Assembly (NCBI GenBank): GCA_013817245.1
Contig: JACDDA010000004.1
Location: forward strand, 124,001 to 188,000
Length of the DNA: 64,000 nucleotides
Reading direction: 5' to 3'
DNA from: Gammaproteobacteria bacterium
GTDB taxonomy: Bacteria; Pseudomonadota; Gammaproteobacteria; HTCC5015
Shown here: piece by piece, positions 1 through 8,561 of the stretch
How the letters are laid out: every line of letters starts with the position of its first letter
Position numbering within the stretch: position 1 is the first letter of the stretch
The notes under the pieces: generated by a model
What the model was told of the DNA's origin: nothing
The model's database searches: none
What the model saw: only the letters and a program-made list of their open reading frames with translations
Made by a program: the position numbers and the translations under genes

Positions 1-251
1 ACTTCTTTCAGTAAATCTTCGCGTAAAGTACAGCAAATGCAACCGTTGCTCATTTCAATTAATTTTTCTTCGGACCGATTTAATGAGATTTCATTCGCTA
101 CTATGCTGGCATCAATATTAATGTCACTCATATCGTTTACAATTAAAGCGATACGTAAATTATGTTGATTACGTAAAATAGCATTCAGTAACGTTGTTTT
201 TCCCGCGCCTAAAAAACCAGATAAAACCGTGACGGGTAATATTTTTTGCAT
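1..251 (-). CDS. COG0523 (CobW/ZigA-type) metal-chaperone GTPase, C-terminus cut by window edge
   Basis: Only the first 83 codons lie in the window; the rest runs off the left end. Reading the minus strand from the ATG at 251, the protein opens with a P-loop (GFLGAGKTT, about residues 11-19). About residues 68-72 carry GCICC, which contains the CxCC metal-binding motif of the COG0523 family. These proteins are G3E P-loop GTPases that deliver or insert metals, usually zinc, under metal limitation. The gene sits just downstream of a MerC-like gene on the same strand and close to a Zur-family regulator, which supports a zinc role. The exact subfamily (ZigA, YeiR, YjiA, CobW) cannot be decided from the N-terminus. 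Confidence 0.9.
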   Translation of the reverse strand, partial: MQKILPVTVLSGFLGAGKTTLLNAILRNQHNLRIALIVNDMSDINIDASIVANEISLNRSEEKLIEMSNGCICCTLREDLLKE

Positions 252-260
252 ACCAATACC

Positions 261-668
261 TTAAGAGAGTGATTTTGTCGGACGCGAAGAGTGATGTTGA
301 TGACTGTGCCAATTTAAACAATGAGCGATTGCGATTAGAATAACGCCACTCACCGTGAAGTAAGTTTCTTGGCTTTCATTGTTGGCATACATTATTGCGA
401 GTGTCATCAGTGTTAATCCGATTATGCCGATCAGCAGCCATGCGAGTTGTCGATGCTGGCGAAAACCTAGCCATAATCCCAGCAAACTTACTGGAATAGC
501 GGTAGTCAATAAGCCGATATGTAACCATTCGGCATCAGTGAATATGCTTATGAGAGGCGAGGCGGTGATGAGCAGGGGCAGCAATAAGCAGTGAGCCAAA
601 CAAATAAGCGATAGTAGTAGCGCGCTACCATCGAAATAACGGAGTTCTGGATTATTACGATTAGGCAT
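261..668 (-). CDS. MerC-domain small membrane protein
   Basis: A 135-residue hydrophobic protein with about four transmembrane segments (roughly residues 15-37, 47-65, 73-92 and 102-120). A Cys and His lie in the first helix (LICLAHCLLLP, residues 21-31), the arrangement seen in MerC-type proteins. The C-terminal tail is His-rich (HSHQHHSS). Founding MerC members move mercuric ions across the inner membrane, but many genomic relatives sit beside COG0523 and Zur genes and are thought to serve zinc or another metal. It ends 9 bp before the COG0523 gene, so the two are probably one operon. The promoter region is shared with the divergent DUF3299 gene and holds two Fur-type palindromes. Metal specificity is inferred from context only. 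Confidence 0.8.
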   Translation of the reverse strand: MPNRNNPELRYFDGSALLLSLICLAHCLLLPLLITASPLISIFTDAEWLHIGLLTTAIPVSLLGLWLGFRQHRQLAWLLIGIIGLTLMTLAIMYANNESQETYFTVSGVILIAIAHCLNWHSHQHHSSRPTKSLS

Positions 669-698
669 GGTGGGTCAGCGTTTTAGAATTCAAGATAC

Positions 699-737
699 GT
701 AATATTATTACACATCCAATATTGTTACAATATTACA
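699..737. promoter_or_regulatory. Paired Fur/Zur-type palindromes between divergent zinc genes
   Basis: Two perfect odd-centred inverted repeats lie back to back in the 84-bp divergent intergenic region: GTAATATTATTAC (699-711) and AATATTGTTACAATATT (718-734). The second overlaps TGTTACAATATTACA (723-737), which resembles the 7-1-7 operators of Fur-family repressors. AT-rich GTAATA/TGTTAY half-sites are typical of proteobacterial Zur boxes. A Zur-family gene lies 600 bp away. Binding by that protein is inferred. Confidence 0.6.
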
Positions 738-752
738 TAAATAGGTGTTTTT

Positions 753-1328
753 ATGAATCGAGTACGGTATTTGGTCAGGCAAAATTTAGCGCTGTGCTTG
801 CTGTTATTTTGTGCGGCTGGAATTGCAGCGCCAGCGAGTAAGCCCATAGTTGAAAAGTCGGTAAAAATGGCGCCAGCAAAGCCCAAAACTATTGAATGGA
901 CCGCGTTAATGCCATCCAGTGATCAAAAAGCTTTGCAACTGGCGCCCCCGATTAGTCACAACATCGTGATGGATTTTGATGAAAATGGGGAGCTTAAGTG
1001 GGAGTTACCAGAGGTTTATAGTTCGGCCAAAACCGTCCCGACCATGCATGGCCAGTACATCAAGATTGCCGGATTTATTGTGCCGATTGAAATGGATGAA
1101 AAGCACATTTATGAATTTTTCTTGGTGCCGTATTTTGGTGCTTGCATCCATGTACCGCCACCACCGCCTAATCAAATAATCTATGTTCGATATCCACAAG
1201 GTTTAACCGCGGCGGAAATAATTGATCCCTTTTGGGTAGTGGGGACGTTGCAAATTGAAAAAGTTGCGAAGGGTATCGCCGCGTCTAGTTATACATTGAA
1301 GGCGGATAAAGTTTACATCTATAAATGA
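753..1328 (+). CDS. DUF3299-domain secreted protein
   Basis: A 191-residue protein with an N-terminal signal peptide (hydrophobic residues about 10-24, likely cleavage near AAPA). The C-terminal domain fits DUF3299: it has the block GACIHVPPPPPNQIIYV with Cys131 and His133 next to a poly-proline run. The molecular function of DUF3299 is not established. The Cys/His pair and the neighbours (COG0523 GTPase, MerC-like protein, Zur-family repressor) suggest periplasmic zinc handling under zinc limitation. The ATG at 753 follows directly after the palindromic operator region, so repression by Zur is plausible. It converges on the regulator gene with a 4-bp gap. Confidence 0.8.
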   Translation: MNRVRYLVRQNLALCLLLFCAAGIAAPASKPIVEKSVKMAPAKPKTIEWTALMPSSDQKALQLAPPISHNIVMDFDENGELKWELPEVYSSAKTVPTMHGQYIKIAGFIVPIEMDEKHIYEFFLVPYFGACIHVPPPPPNQIIYVRYPQGLTAAEIIDPFWVVGTLQIEKVAKGIAASSYTLKADKVYIYK

Positions 1329-1332
1329 TATG

Positions 1333-1788
1333 TTAGCCGCAGTGCTGACAAATTCCATGTGCTTCAATGGTTTGTCGATTAATCTTAAATCCAATCTTAG
1401 CTGCTTGCGCCTCCAATGACTGCATTGAAACGCTGGTATGCGCCTCGGTGACGGAGCCACAGCGTTCACAAATGAGTAATTGACCGACACTCGTGTCTTG
1501 AGGATGGCGGCACACGACAAAAGTGCTATCTGACGCAATGCGATGAATAAAGCCGTACGCACTTAAAAAATCAAGGGCTCTATAAACAGTGATAGGTTTG
1601 GCCGAAGGTGTGGTCGTTTGCAGCATATCTAATAAATCATAGGCACCGATGGCGTGGCCTGACCTGAGCATCAGCTCAAATACTTCGCGACGGCTTTTAG
1701 TTAAACGTAAGCCTTGTTGCTGGCATAGCGTATCAAGTGTCGCTAATAAATGATCATTTTCAATATTCACGTGAACAAGCCTAAACAT
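1333..1788 (-). CDS. zur: Fur-family transcriptional repressor, probably Zur
   Basis: A winged-helix Fur-family protein of 151 residues from the ATG at 1788; an in-frame start at 1821 would add 11 residues. The DNA-binding part includes GLRLTKSRREVFELM and KPITVYRALDFL. The dimerisation half has two CxxC pairs, CERCG and the C-terminal CQHCG, which form the structural zinc site. A short His/Cys-rich C-terminus and the company of COG0523, MerC and DUF3299 genes favour Zur over Fur. Zur senses Zn(II) and represses zinc-uptake genes. Palindromes at 1877-1908 upstream of the gene could allow autoregulation. Fur or PerR identity cannot be fully excluded from sequence alone. Confidence 0.85.
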   Translation of the reverse strand: MFRLVHVNIENDHLLATLDTLCQQQGLRLTKSRREVFELMLRSGHAIGAYDLLDMLQTTTPSAKPITVYRALDFLSAYGFIHRIASDSTFVVCRHPQDTSVGQLLICERCGSVTEAHTSVSMQSLEAQAAKIGFKINRQTIEAHGICQHCG

Positions 1789-1876
1789 AAGGTTGTTTAG
1801 TATAACGAAAGCAGCTATCACTCGGATGTCGGTATTTCAAAGCTATTCAGAAGATCGCACTGCACACTGATTGCGA

Positions 1877-1908
1877 ATGTTATTCTATTTAACATAATAC
1901 ACATTATG
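1877..1908. promoter_or_regulatory. Overlapping palindromes upstream of zur and ppsA
   Basis: ATGTTA and TAACAT arms surround a 7-bp centre (1877-1895). CATAAT and ATTATG arms surround a 4-bp centre (1893-1908). The GTTA/TAAC half-sites resemble Zur or Fur operators. The site lies 90 bp upstream of the zur start and 144 bp upstream of ppsA in their 264-bp divergent region. No convincing -35/-10 pair was found to anchor it. Confidence 0.35.
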
Positions 1909-2051
1909 CGAAGTAAATAATAAAGCGCAAAGCACGGGTTTAAGGCTATTTAGTCAGTAAAGCCCATCTTCACTGCGGCTGGCATTAATTACCGTTTCCC
2001 ATTGTCGTAGCCAATCAATACAATTGCGCATCTTTTTGGACGGGCCTATTG

Positions 2052-4484
2052 ATGACTTATATAAAGCGTTTCAGTGAAGTTGGGATTGACGATGTTGCTA
2101 TTGTCGGCGGCAAAAATGCGTCACTGGGTGAAATGTATTCATCGCTTTCAAAGCTGGGTGTTAAGGTCCCAAATGGCTTCGCTATTACCGCTGAAGCATT
2201 TCGTTATTACTTAACTTTCAATAACTTAGATGAACAAATAAAAAATCTTATCACTCAGCTGAACGTTGAGGATTTGGATAGTTTGCATGATATCGGCGGT
2301 AAAATTCGAGCCAGTATTGAATACGGCGAAATGCCTGAAGATCTGCGCGATCAAATCATCAGTGCTTACAATGAACTGGCCGAAGAATACGGCATGGAAA
2401 AACCTGACGTTGCCGTCCGTAGTTCAGCTACCGCTGAAGACTTACCGAATGCCTCTTTTGCAGGCCAGCAAGAAAGTTATCTTAATATTCGCGGGACGCG
2501 GAACCTTATCAGCACCTGTAAGAAGGTCTTTGCATCATTATATACAGACCGTGCCATTGCCTACCGTGTACATCAGGGCTTTGATCACACCGGCGTTGCT
2601 TTGTCGATTGCAGTACAAAAGATGGTGCGTTCCGATATGGCGTCATCGGGTGTGATGTTTACCATTGATACTGAAACCGGTTTTAAGAATGTGGTCTTTA
2701 TTACGGCGGCCTATGGCCTAGGTGAAAACGTCGTGCAAGGCACGGTGAATCCCGATGAATATTATGTATTTAAACCTGCGCTTGCTAAGCCCAATACCTT
2801 ACCTATTATTAAACGTCAGTTAGGTAGTAAAGATTTAAAAATGATTTACACGGGCGATCATCAAGCCGGTATGTCAACGAAGAATGTGCCAGTTCATCCT
2901 GAAGATCAACGTAGCTTTACGTTAAGCGATGAAGAAATTGTTACCCTCGCCCGTTATGCTGCGATTATTGAAGATCACTACTGCAATAAACACAATCGTT
3001 ATTCTCCCATGGATATTGAGTGGGCCAAAGATGGCGTGACCAATGAATTATTTATTGTGCAAGCGCGTCCTGAAACGGTGCAATCACAAAGCAATCATTT
3101 GATCCATGAAGTTTATGAGTTGCAAGTGGCGGCTGATGCGAAAAAAATTGTGGCGCAAGGTAAAAGCGTTGGTAAAAAAATCGCTTCGGGTAAAGCTAAA
3201 GTTATTTTAGAAGCGAAAGACATGCACGATTTGCACGATGGCGAAGTATTAGTAACCGATATTACGGATCCTGATTGGGAACCCGTTATGAAACGTGCTT
3301 CTGCGATTGTCACCAATCGTGGTGGACGTACATGCCATGCTGCGATCATTGCGCGTGAATTAGGTATTCCGGCGATCGTGGGTTGTGGTGATGCAACGAA
3401 TCGTATTAGTGAAGGTGAAGCCTTAACGATTTCTTGCGCTGAAGGTGATAGTGGTTATGTGTATGAAGGTCTCCTGCCCTTTAAAAAACATCAAATTGAT
3501 TTGTCGGGATTGGCAACAACACGCACAAAATTAATGCTGAATGTTGGTAATCCGGAAATTGCATTTGAAGCTTCTTTCTTGCCTTCCGAAGGTGTTGGTT
3601 TGGCACGTTTGGAATTTATTATTAATAATTCTATTGGCATTCATCCACGCGCTTTAATAGAGTTTGATAAGTTAGATGAATATACCCAGTATCGCATTGA
3701 AAAAAATATGCGGGGTTACACAGATCCAAAAGCATTTTATGTAGAAAAATTATCCGAAGGCGTCGGTACATTAGTAGCCGCGTTTCACCCTCGCCCGGTG
3801 ATTGTTCGCTTAAGTGATTTTAAATCTAACGAATATGCCGCCATGATTGGTGGCGATCGTTATGAACCTGATGAAGAAAATCCGATGTTAGGTTTTCGTG
3901 GTGCATCACGTTATTTTGCGCCTGAATTTACCGATTGCTTTGCATTGGAATGCCAGGCTTTGAAAAAAGTCCGCGATGAAATGGGTTTAGACAATATGAT
4001 TCTAATGGTGCCTTTTGTGCGCACTGTGGCAGAAGGTAAACGTGTATTAGAGTTATTAGCAAAAAATGGTTTGAAGCGTGGTGAGAATGGTTTAAAAGTT
4101 TATCTCATGTGCGAATTACCTGCTAATGCCCTACTCGCTGATCAATTTCTTGATCACTTCGATGGTTTTTCAATCGGTTCAAATGATTTAACGCAGCTAA
4201 CTTTAGGCGTGGATCGTGATTCCGGTATTTTAACGGGTTACGATGAACGCAATGATGCGGTCAAAGCGTTGTTAGTGATGGCAATTGAAGCATGTAATCG
4301 TCGCGGCAAATATGTTGGTATTTGTGGTCAAGCGCCGTCAGATTTTCCGGAGTTTACGGAATTTTTGGTTGAGCATAATATTCAATCGATATCATTAAAT
4401 CCTGATAGCTTGTTAGAAATGAAAAGTATTGTTTTAAAAACCGAACAAAAAATGCCACATTTGGCTGAAGTGGTTAATCGTTAA
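2052..4484 (+). CDS. ppsA: Phosphoenolpyruvate synthase
   Basis: An 810-residue protein, slightly longer than the 792-residue E. coli enzyme. It converts pyruvate, ATP and water to PEP, AMP and phosphate, the entry step of gluconeogenesis. The three expected domains are readable in order: an N-terminal ATP-grasp-like part (VGGKNASLGEM near residue 20, AVRSSATAEDLPNASFAGQQ), a central swivelling domain with GGRTCHAAIIARELGIPA where His429 is phosphorylated, and a C-terminal TIM-barrel PEP-binding domain (GSNDLTQLTLGVDRDS and GICGQAP with catalytic Cys758). The start is the ATG at 2052; a TTG immediately before it is not needed. The gene for the regulatory kinase/phosphatase PpsR is not adjacent. 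A terminator follows, then a phosphofructokinase gene. Confidence 0.97.
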   Translation: MTYIKRFSEVGIDDVAIVGGKNASLGEMYSSLSKLGVKVPNGFAITAEAFRYYLTFNNLDEQIKNLITQLNVEDLDSLHDIGGKIRASIEYGEMPEDLRDQIISAYNELAEEYGMEKPDVAVRSSATAEDLPNASFAGQQESYLNIRGTRNLISTCKKVFASLYTDRAIAYRVHQGFDHTGVALSIAVQKMVRSDMASSGVMFTIDTETGFKNVVFITAAYGLGENVVQGTVNPDEYYVFKPALAKPNTLPIIKRQLGSKDLKMIYTGDHQAGMSTKNVPVHPEDQRSFTLSDEEIVTLARYAAIIEDHYCNKHNRYSPMDIEWAKDGVTNELFIVQARPETVQSQSNHLIHEVYELQVAADAKKIVAQGKSVGKKIASGKAKVILEAKDMHDLHDGEVLVTDITDPDWEPVMKRASAIVTNRGGRTCHAAIIARELGIPAIVGCGDATNRISEGEALTISCAEGDSGYVYEGLLPFKKHQIDLSGLATTRTKLMLNVGNPEIAFEASFLPSEGVGLARLEFIINNSIGIHPRALIEFDKLDEYTQYRIEKNMRGYTDPKAFYVEKLSEGVGTLVAAFHPRPVIVRLSDFKSNEYAAMIGGDRYEPDEENPMLGFRGASRYFAPEFTDCFALECQALKKVRDEMGLDNMILMVPFVRTVAEGKRVLELLAKNGLKRGENGLKVYLMCELPANALLADQFLDHFDGFSIGSNDLTQLTLGVDRDSGILTGYDERNDAVKALLVMAIEACNRRGKYVGICGQAPSDFPEFTEFLVEHNIQSISLNPDSLLEMKSIVLKTEQKMPHLAEVVNR

Positions 4485-4511
4485 TTAAGTTGCACTAAGC
4501 GCTACCCAGAG

Positions 4512-4548
4512 GCCGCCTTGTTAATCATTAAAACAGGCGGCTTCTTTA
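4512..4548 (+). terminator. Rho-independent terminator after ppsA
   Basis: GCCGCCTTGTT pairs with AACAGGCGGC around a short A/T-rich loop, followed by a T-rich stretch (TTCTTTATAT). It separates ppsA from the phosphofructokinase gene. Confidence 0.85.
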
Positions 4549-4593
4549 TATAAGCATGTTATTCATTATATTAATTTATAGAGAGAATCTGTT

Positions 4594-5859
4594 ATGCCAA
4601 AAAATGCATTTTATGCGCAATCCGGTGGTGTTACTGCCGTTATCAATGCCACTGCTGCAGGTCTTATTGAAACAGCACGTCTACATCCAGATAAAATCGG
4701 TAAAGTGTATGCAGGACGCAACGGCATCATTGGTGCGTTAACAGAAGATTTAATTGATACGAGTTTAGAGTCAGCAGAATCCATCGCTGCATTACGTCAC
4801 ACGCCAGCAGGTGCATTTGGTTCTTGTCGTTACAAACTTAAAGGCTTAGAAGAAAACAAAGCGGAATATGAACGTCTGATCGAAGTATTTAAAGCGCATG
4901 ATATTGGTTATTTTTTCTATAACGGTGGCGGTGATTCACAAGATACGTCACATAAAATTTCTCAGCTTGGCGAAAAAATGGGTTATCCAATGATCTGTAT
5001 TGGTGTACCAAAAACCGTGGATAACGATTTGCCGATTACTGATAACTGCCCTGGTTTTGGTTCCGTTGCTAAATATGTTGCGGTATCCATTAAAGAAGCT
5101 GCGTTTGATGTTGCGTCGATGGCCAAGACATCAACTAAAGTTTTTGTGATGGAAGTTATGGGTCGACATGCGGGTTGGATTGCAGCGGCTGGAGGTTTGG
5201 CGCAAGAATTTAAGGGCGATGCTCCGCATATTATTTTATTTCCAGAAATTGCTTTTGATGAAGCGGCATTTTTAAGCCGTGTTAAAGAGTCGGTTGATCA
5301 ATATGGTTATTGTTGCATCGTAGTATCAGAAGGTGTGCGTAATGCGAATGGTCAATTCTTAGCCGAGGCTGGCGGCAAAGATGCATTTGGTCATGCGCAA
5401 CTAGGCGGCGTTGCGCCGACGATTGCAGAATTAATTAAATTAAAATTAGGCTACAAATATCATTGGGCAGTAGCCGATTACTTACAACGTGCGGCAAGAC
5501 ACATAGCTTCAAAAACCGATGTTGAACAAGCGTATGCGATGGGTAAAGCAGCAGTGGAATTTGCGCTTGCGGGCAAAAATGCAGTGATGCCAACGATAGA
5601 ACGCATTTCAGATCAGCCTTATGCTTGGAAAGTAGGTGTTGCTTCATTGGCTGATGTCGCGAATGTTGAGAAAAAAATGCCACGTGATTTTATTACTGCA
5701 GATGGTTTTGGTATTACAGAAGCATGCCGAAATTATTTAAGTCCCCTCATTCAAGGTGAAGACTACCCTCCCTATCACAATGGTTTGCCAAAGTATGTGC
5801 GCTTGCAGAATATTTCGGTTACAAAAAAGTTAAATACCGAATTTAATTTGAAAAAGTAA
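4594..5859 (+). CDS. pfp: 6-phosphofructokinase, pyrophosphate-dependent type
   Basis: A 421-residue member of the phosphofructokinase A family, longer than the roughly 320 residues of bacterial ATP-PFK. The two positions that separate donor types are readable. GGGDS (111-115) has Asp114 where ATP enzymes have Gly, and PKTVDND (139-145) has Lys140 where ATP enzymes have Gly. Both favour pyrophosphate as phosphoryl donor. MGRHAGW, the fructose-6-phosphate site, is intact. A PPi-dependent enzyme runs reversibly and could serve glycolysis and gluconeogenesis next to PEP synthase. Start at the ATG preceded by a GAGAG ribosome site. Donor specificity is inferred from residues, not tested. Confidence 0.92.
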   Translation: MPKNAFYAQSGGVTAVINATAAGLIETARLHPDKIGKVYAGRNGIIGALTEDLIDTSLESAESIAALRHTPAGAFGSCRYKLKGLEENKAEYERLIEVFKAHDIGYFFYNGGGDSQDTSHKISQLGEKMGYPMICIGVPKTVDNDLPITDNCPGFGSVAKYVAVSIKEAAFDVASMAKTSTKVFVMEVMGRHAGWIAAAGGLAQEFKGDAPHIILFPEIAFDEAAFLSRVKESVDQYGYCCIVVSEGVRNANGQFLAEAGGKDAFGHAQLGGVAPTIAELIKLKLGYKYHWAVADYLQRAARHIASKTDVEQAYAMGKAAVEFALAGKNAVMPTIERISDQPYAWKVGVASLADVANVEKKMPRDFITADGFGITEACRNYLSPLIQGEDYPPYHNGLPKYVRLQNISVTKKLNTEFNLKK

Positions 5860-5919
5860 TTTCCCTTCCGTTTTGCCTTTTGTTTTTAACGGTCTGTACT
5901 AGACTAACATCATCGAATG

Positions 5920-5957
5920 TTGCACCATCGGGTCATATTGTGGATCTTATGGTGCAA
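5920..5957. promoter_or_regulatory. Inverted repeat, candidate operator upstream of TonB receptor
   Basis: TTGCACCAT (5920-5928) is repeated perfectly in inverse orientation as ATGGTGCAA (5949-5957) with a 20-bp spacer. It lies just upstream of a TATAAT at 5969-5974 that could be the -10 element of the receptor gene. The two arms are about three helical turns apart centre to centre, as expected for a dimeric repressor. No cognate regulator is in the window. Confidence 0.4.
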
Positions 5958-6023
5958 TCACAAAGCGCTATAATATCTTTCGCTATTCAAATTTATAATG
6001 AAACCATATTTCGAGGGGGATTT

Positions 6024-8402
6024 ATGTCTCTATATAAACATCCAGTTATTACTACTTCTGTTGCCTGCTTCTCAATCTTAATGCTGCAACCGGCGTTCGC
6101 AGCCGCGCTTGATGAAATTGTTGTAACCGCTCAAAAACGCGAACAAAATTTACAAGACGTGCCCCTATCTGTTACCGCTGTTTCAGGTCGAAAAATGCAA
6201 CAAATGTTATTAAATGATATGACAGCTGTTGCTGCATATGTCCCCGGCCTATCAATAGATGTTAGTGATGATACAAATATACATATGCGTGGTTTAGGTT
6301 CTGGCGATAACGAAGGATTTGAGCAATCAGTGGGTATGTATATTGATGGCGTTTATATGAGTCGCGGTCGTCAATATCGAAGTGCTTTAGTCGATGTAAA
6401 TCGTGTTGAAGTCGTGAAAGGCCCACAAGGTATTTTGTTTGGTCAAAACACTATTGCCGGCGCGATCAGCGTTGTTACTAATCGTCCCACAGATACGTTT
6501 GAAGCGAGTGCCTCTGCTACCGTTGGCATTGAATACGGTGATGATCAAATAACGGGCATTATTTCAGGGCCATTGACTGAAAAAATTAAAGGTCGTTTTG
6601 TAGTTAACGCTCATCAAATGGATGGTTATTTAGAAAATACAAATGCCACAACGAATGTTGAAGGTGCGCCTGGTGATGTACCGCAAGATGATGATCATAC
6701 CCTTCGGGGTAGTTTAGACATTGCCGTAAATGAAAATGTAAATATGTTTATTAAAGCAGAGTTAGGCAGTTATGAACGTTTAAATAGCACTACTCAAATG
6801 ACGGTTAATGGTAATTTCACTCCTACTGCTTCTTGGGGAAATTTATTTCAACTCGCCGATCCTACCCATGAAACGACTCTTGATACGACGGTGCATAGTG
6901 GCTCGGATAACGCGGATAAACAATATAAAGAGTTTGATACAACCGACACTCAGAATTTAGTTTTTAGTCTTGATCATGCTTTAAAAGATGGTTTGGTTAT
7001 GACATATGTTACGGGCTACACCGATTACGATTATCAAAATGCTAAAGACGTTGACTTTACGCCATTACCGTTAATTTTTCGCGAACGTCAACAAGCATTT
7101 GATCAGTTAAGTCAAGAAATTCGTATTACCTCCCCTGCCGGTGAAAATATTGAATATATCGGCGGCGTTTATTATCAGCAAGATAATTTAGATAGTCATG
7201 TGCGCAGTGATTTACATGGAAAAACGTTAGGTATTTTAAATTCCCAATTTAATTTTCTGACGGCATCCATCATTAATAACTTTGAACAAGATGGCACTAC
7301 TGCCGCAGTATTTGCGCAAGGCAGTATTAAGTTGCCTGCTAACACCAAATTAACATTAGGCGGTCGTTACAGCAGTGTGCGAAAGGAAGTAAGCAAAAAT
7401 CAATATATTGCTAATTACGGTACTGAAACAGAAAATGTTTTATTGCAGACACCGATGTTAGGTTTAGGTTTTGATAAACATAGTTTTACTCAATCACGTA
7501 CCGATACAGAGTTCACGCCTTCTGTTAATTTTCAGTGGGAGCCTGATGCTACTGCCATGTTATATGCAGGTGTTTCTACGGGTTTTAAAGCCGGTGGTTT
7601 TAATGAAGATCAAGAATCGGCCAATCCTGCGTTTAATCCTGATTATCGCGATGAGTTTGCTTATGATCCAGAAACATCTGCTTCTTTGGAATTAGGCAGT
7701 AAGTTCAATTTAAATGATGGCGCAACTCGCTTAAACATAGCATTGTTTTATACGCAGTTTGAAAACTTACAAACCTCTACACTCGTCGGTACAAATTTTG
7801 TAGTGAGTAATGCTGCAGAAGCAACCACCACCGGTTTTGAAATAGATACTCAATGGCTCGTAACTGAAAGTTTAGAGGCGGGTGGTAGCGTGGCGTATGT
7901 CAAAGCTGAGTTTGATAAATTCAATAATGCGCCCTGCACTTCACCCGTGGCAGCAGCGTATCTCGCAGGACGTTGTACTATTACAGGTACATCACCATTA
8001 GACATTCCGATTGGTTCGACTGATTTATCAGGCCAAACCTTACCGTTTGCGCCTGAGTGGACGGCTAATGTATATGCGCGTTATATCATTCCAATGAATG
8101 ATTTAAATTGGACGATTCAAGGTGATGCAAATTATACGGACGCTTATTTCTTTGAAGCGGATTTAGATCCTCTGGATAAACAAGATGCATATACCAAATA
8201 TGATCTGCGTTTAGCGCTGGGTCATGCCGATGGGATTTGGGAAGCGGCGTTAGTGGGTAAAAATATTACCGATAAAATCACAGCGGTTGCGGGTGGCGAT
8301 GTGCCTTTCTTGTCTGATATCAGTAGTGGTGAAGCGCCGCATTATGTTTGGACTGCACCGGGTCGTAATTACTTAGTTAATTTTACGTATCGTTTTAAAT
8401 AA
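6024..8402 (+). CDS. TonB-dependent outer-membrane receptor
   Basis: A 792-residue outer-membrane receptor. The start is the ATG at 6024 with the ribosome site GAGGGGGA; the frame stays open upstream but that part lacks coding character. A signal peptide (residues 1-26, ending AFA) is followed by the TonB box EIVVTA (31-36) and a plug domain (QDVPLSVTAVSG, then VEVVKGPQGILFGQNTIAGAISVVT). The rest is a 22-strand-type beta-barrel ending in NFTYRFK. Such receptors import siderophores, haem, cobalamin, sugars or other ligands using TonB/ExbBD energy. The substrate is not evident: no transporter, sigma factor or hydrolase gene is next to it. An inverted repeat and a TATAAT lie upstream, and a strong terminator follows, so it is probably monocistronic. 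Confidence 0.93.
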   Translation: MSLYKHPVITTSVACFSILMLQPAFAAALDEIVVTAQKREQNLQDVPLSVTAVSGRKMQQMLLNDMTAVAAYVPGLSIDVSDDTNIHMRGLGSGDNEGFEQSVGMYIDGVYMSRGRQYRSALVDVNRVEVVKGPQGILFGQNTIAGAISVVTNRPTDTFEASASATVGIEYGDDQITGIISGPLTEKIKGRFVVNAHQMDGYLENTNATTNVEGAPGDVPQDDDHTLRGSLDIAVNENVNMFIKAELGSYERLNSTTQMTVNGNFTPTASWGNLFQLADPTHETTLDTTVHSGSDNADKQYKEFDTTDTQNLVFSLDHALKDGLVMTYVTGYTDYDYQNAKDVDFTPLPLIFRERQQAFDQLSQEIRITSPAGENIEYIGGVYYQQDNLDSHVRSDLHGKTLGILNSQFNFLTASIINNFEQDGTTAAVFAQGSIKLPANTKLTLGGRYSSVRKEVSKNQYIANYGTETENVLLQTPMLGLGFDKHSFTQSRTDTEFTPSVNFQWEPDATAMLYAGVSTGFKAGGFNEDQESANPAFNPDYRDEFAYDPETSASLELGSKFNLNDGATRLNIALFYTQFENLQTSTLVGTNFVVSNAAEATTTGFEIDTQWLVTESLEAGGSVAYVKAEFDKFNNAPCTSPVAAAYLAGRCTITGTSPLDIPIGSTDLSGQTLPFAPEWTANVYARYIIPMNDLNWTIQGDANYTDAYFFEADLDPLDKQDAYTKYDLRLALGHADGIWEAALVGKNITDKITAVAGGDVPFLSDISSGEAPHYVWTAPGRNYLVNFTYRFK

Positions 8403-8420
8403 GTAATCAGCATTTACTGA

Positions 8421-8456
8421 AAGGCGCTCATGTTGGTGTTTATGAGCGCCTTTTGT
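8421..8456 (+). terminator. Rho-independent terminator after TonB receptor gene
   Basis: GGCGCTCAT (8423-8431) pairs with ATGAGCGCC (8442-8450) around a 10-nt loop and is followed by TTTTGTTT. Confidence 0.92.
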
Positions 8457-8561
8457 TTGGCTGCGGATAAACGTAATTTGGTCTATGATGAGGGCAGATT
8501 TTATTTGTAGTTTGGCGCGCATTGGCCGCTATTTCTCTACTGCCCAGAATAAAGGTTGTTC

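Noticed and set aside
5880-6023. 48-codon N-terminal extension of the TonB receptor
   Set aside because: It would bury the signal peptide, and a strong ribosome site precedes the ATG at 6024.
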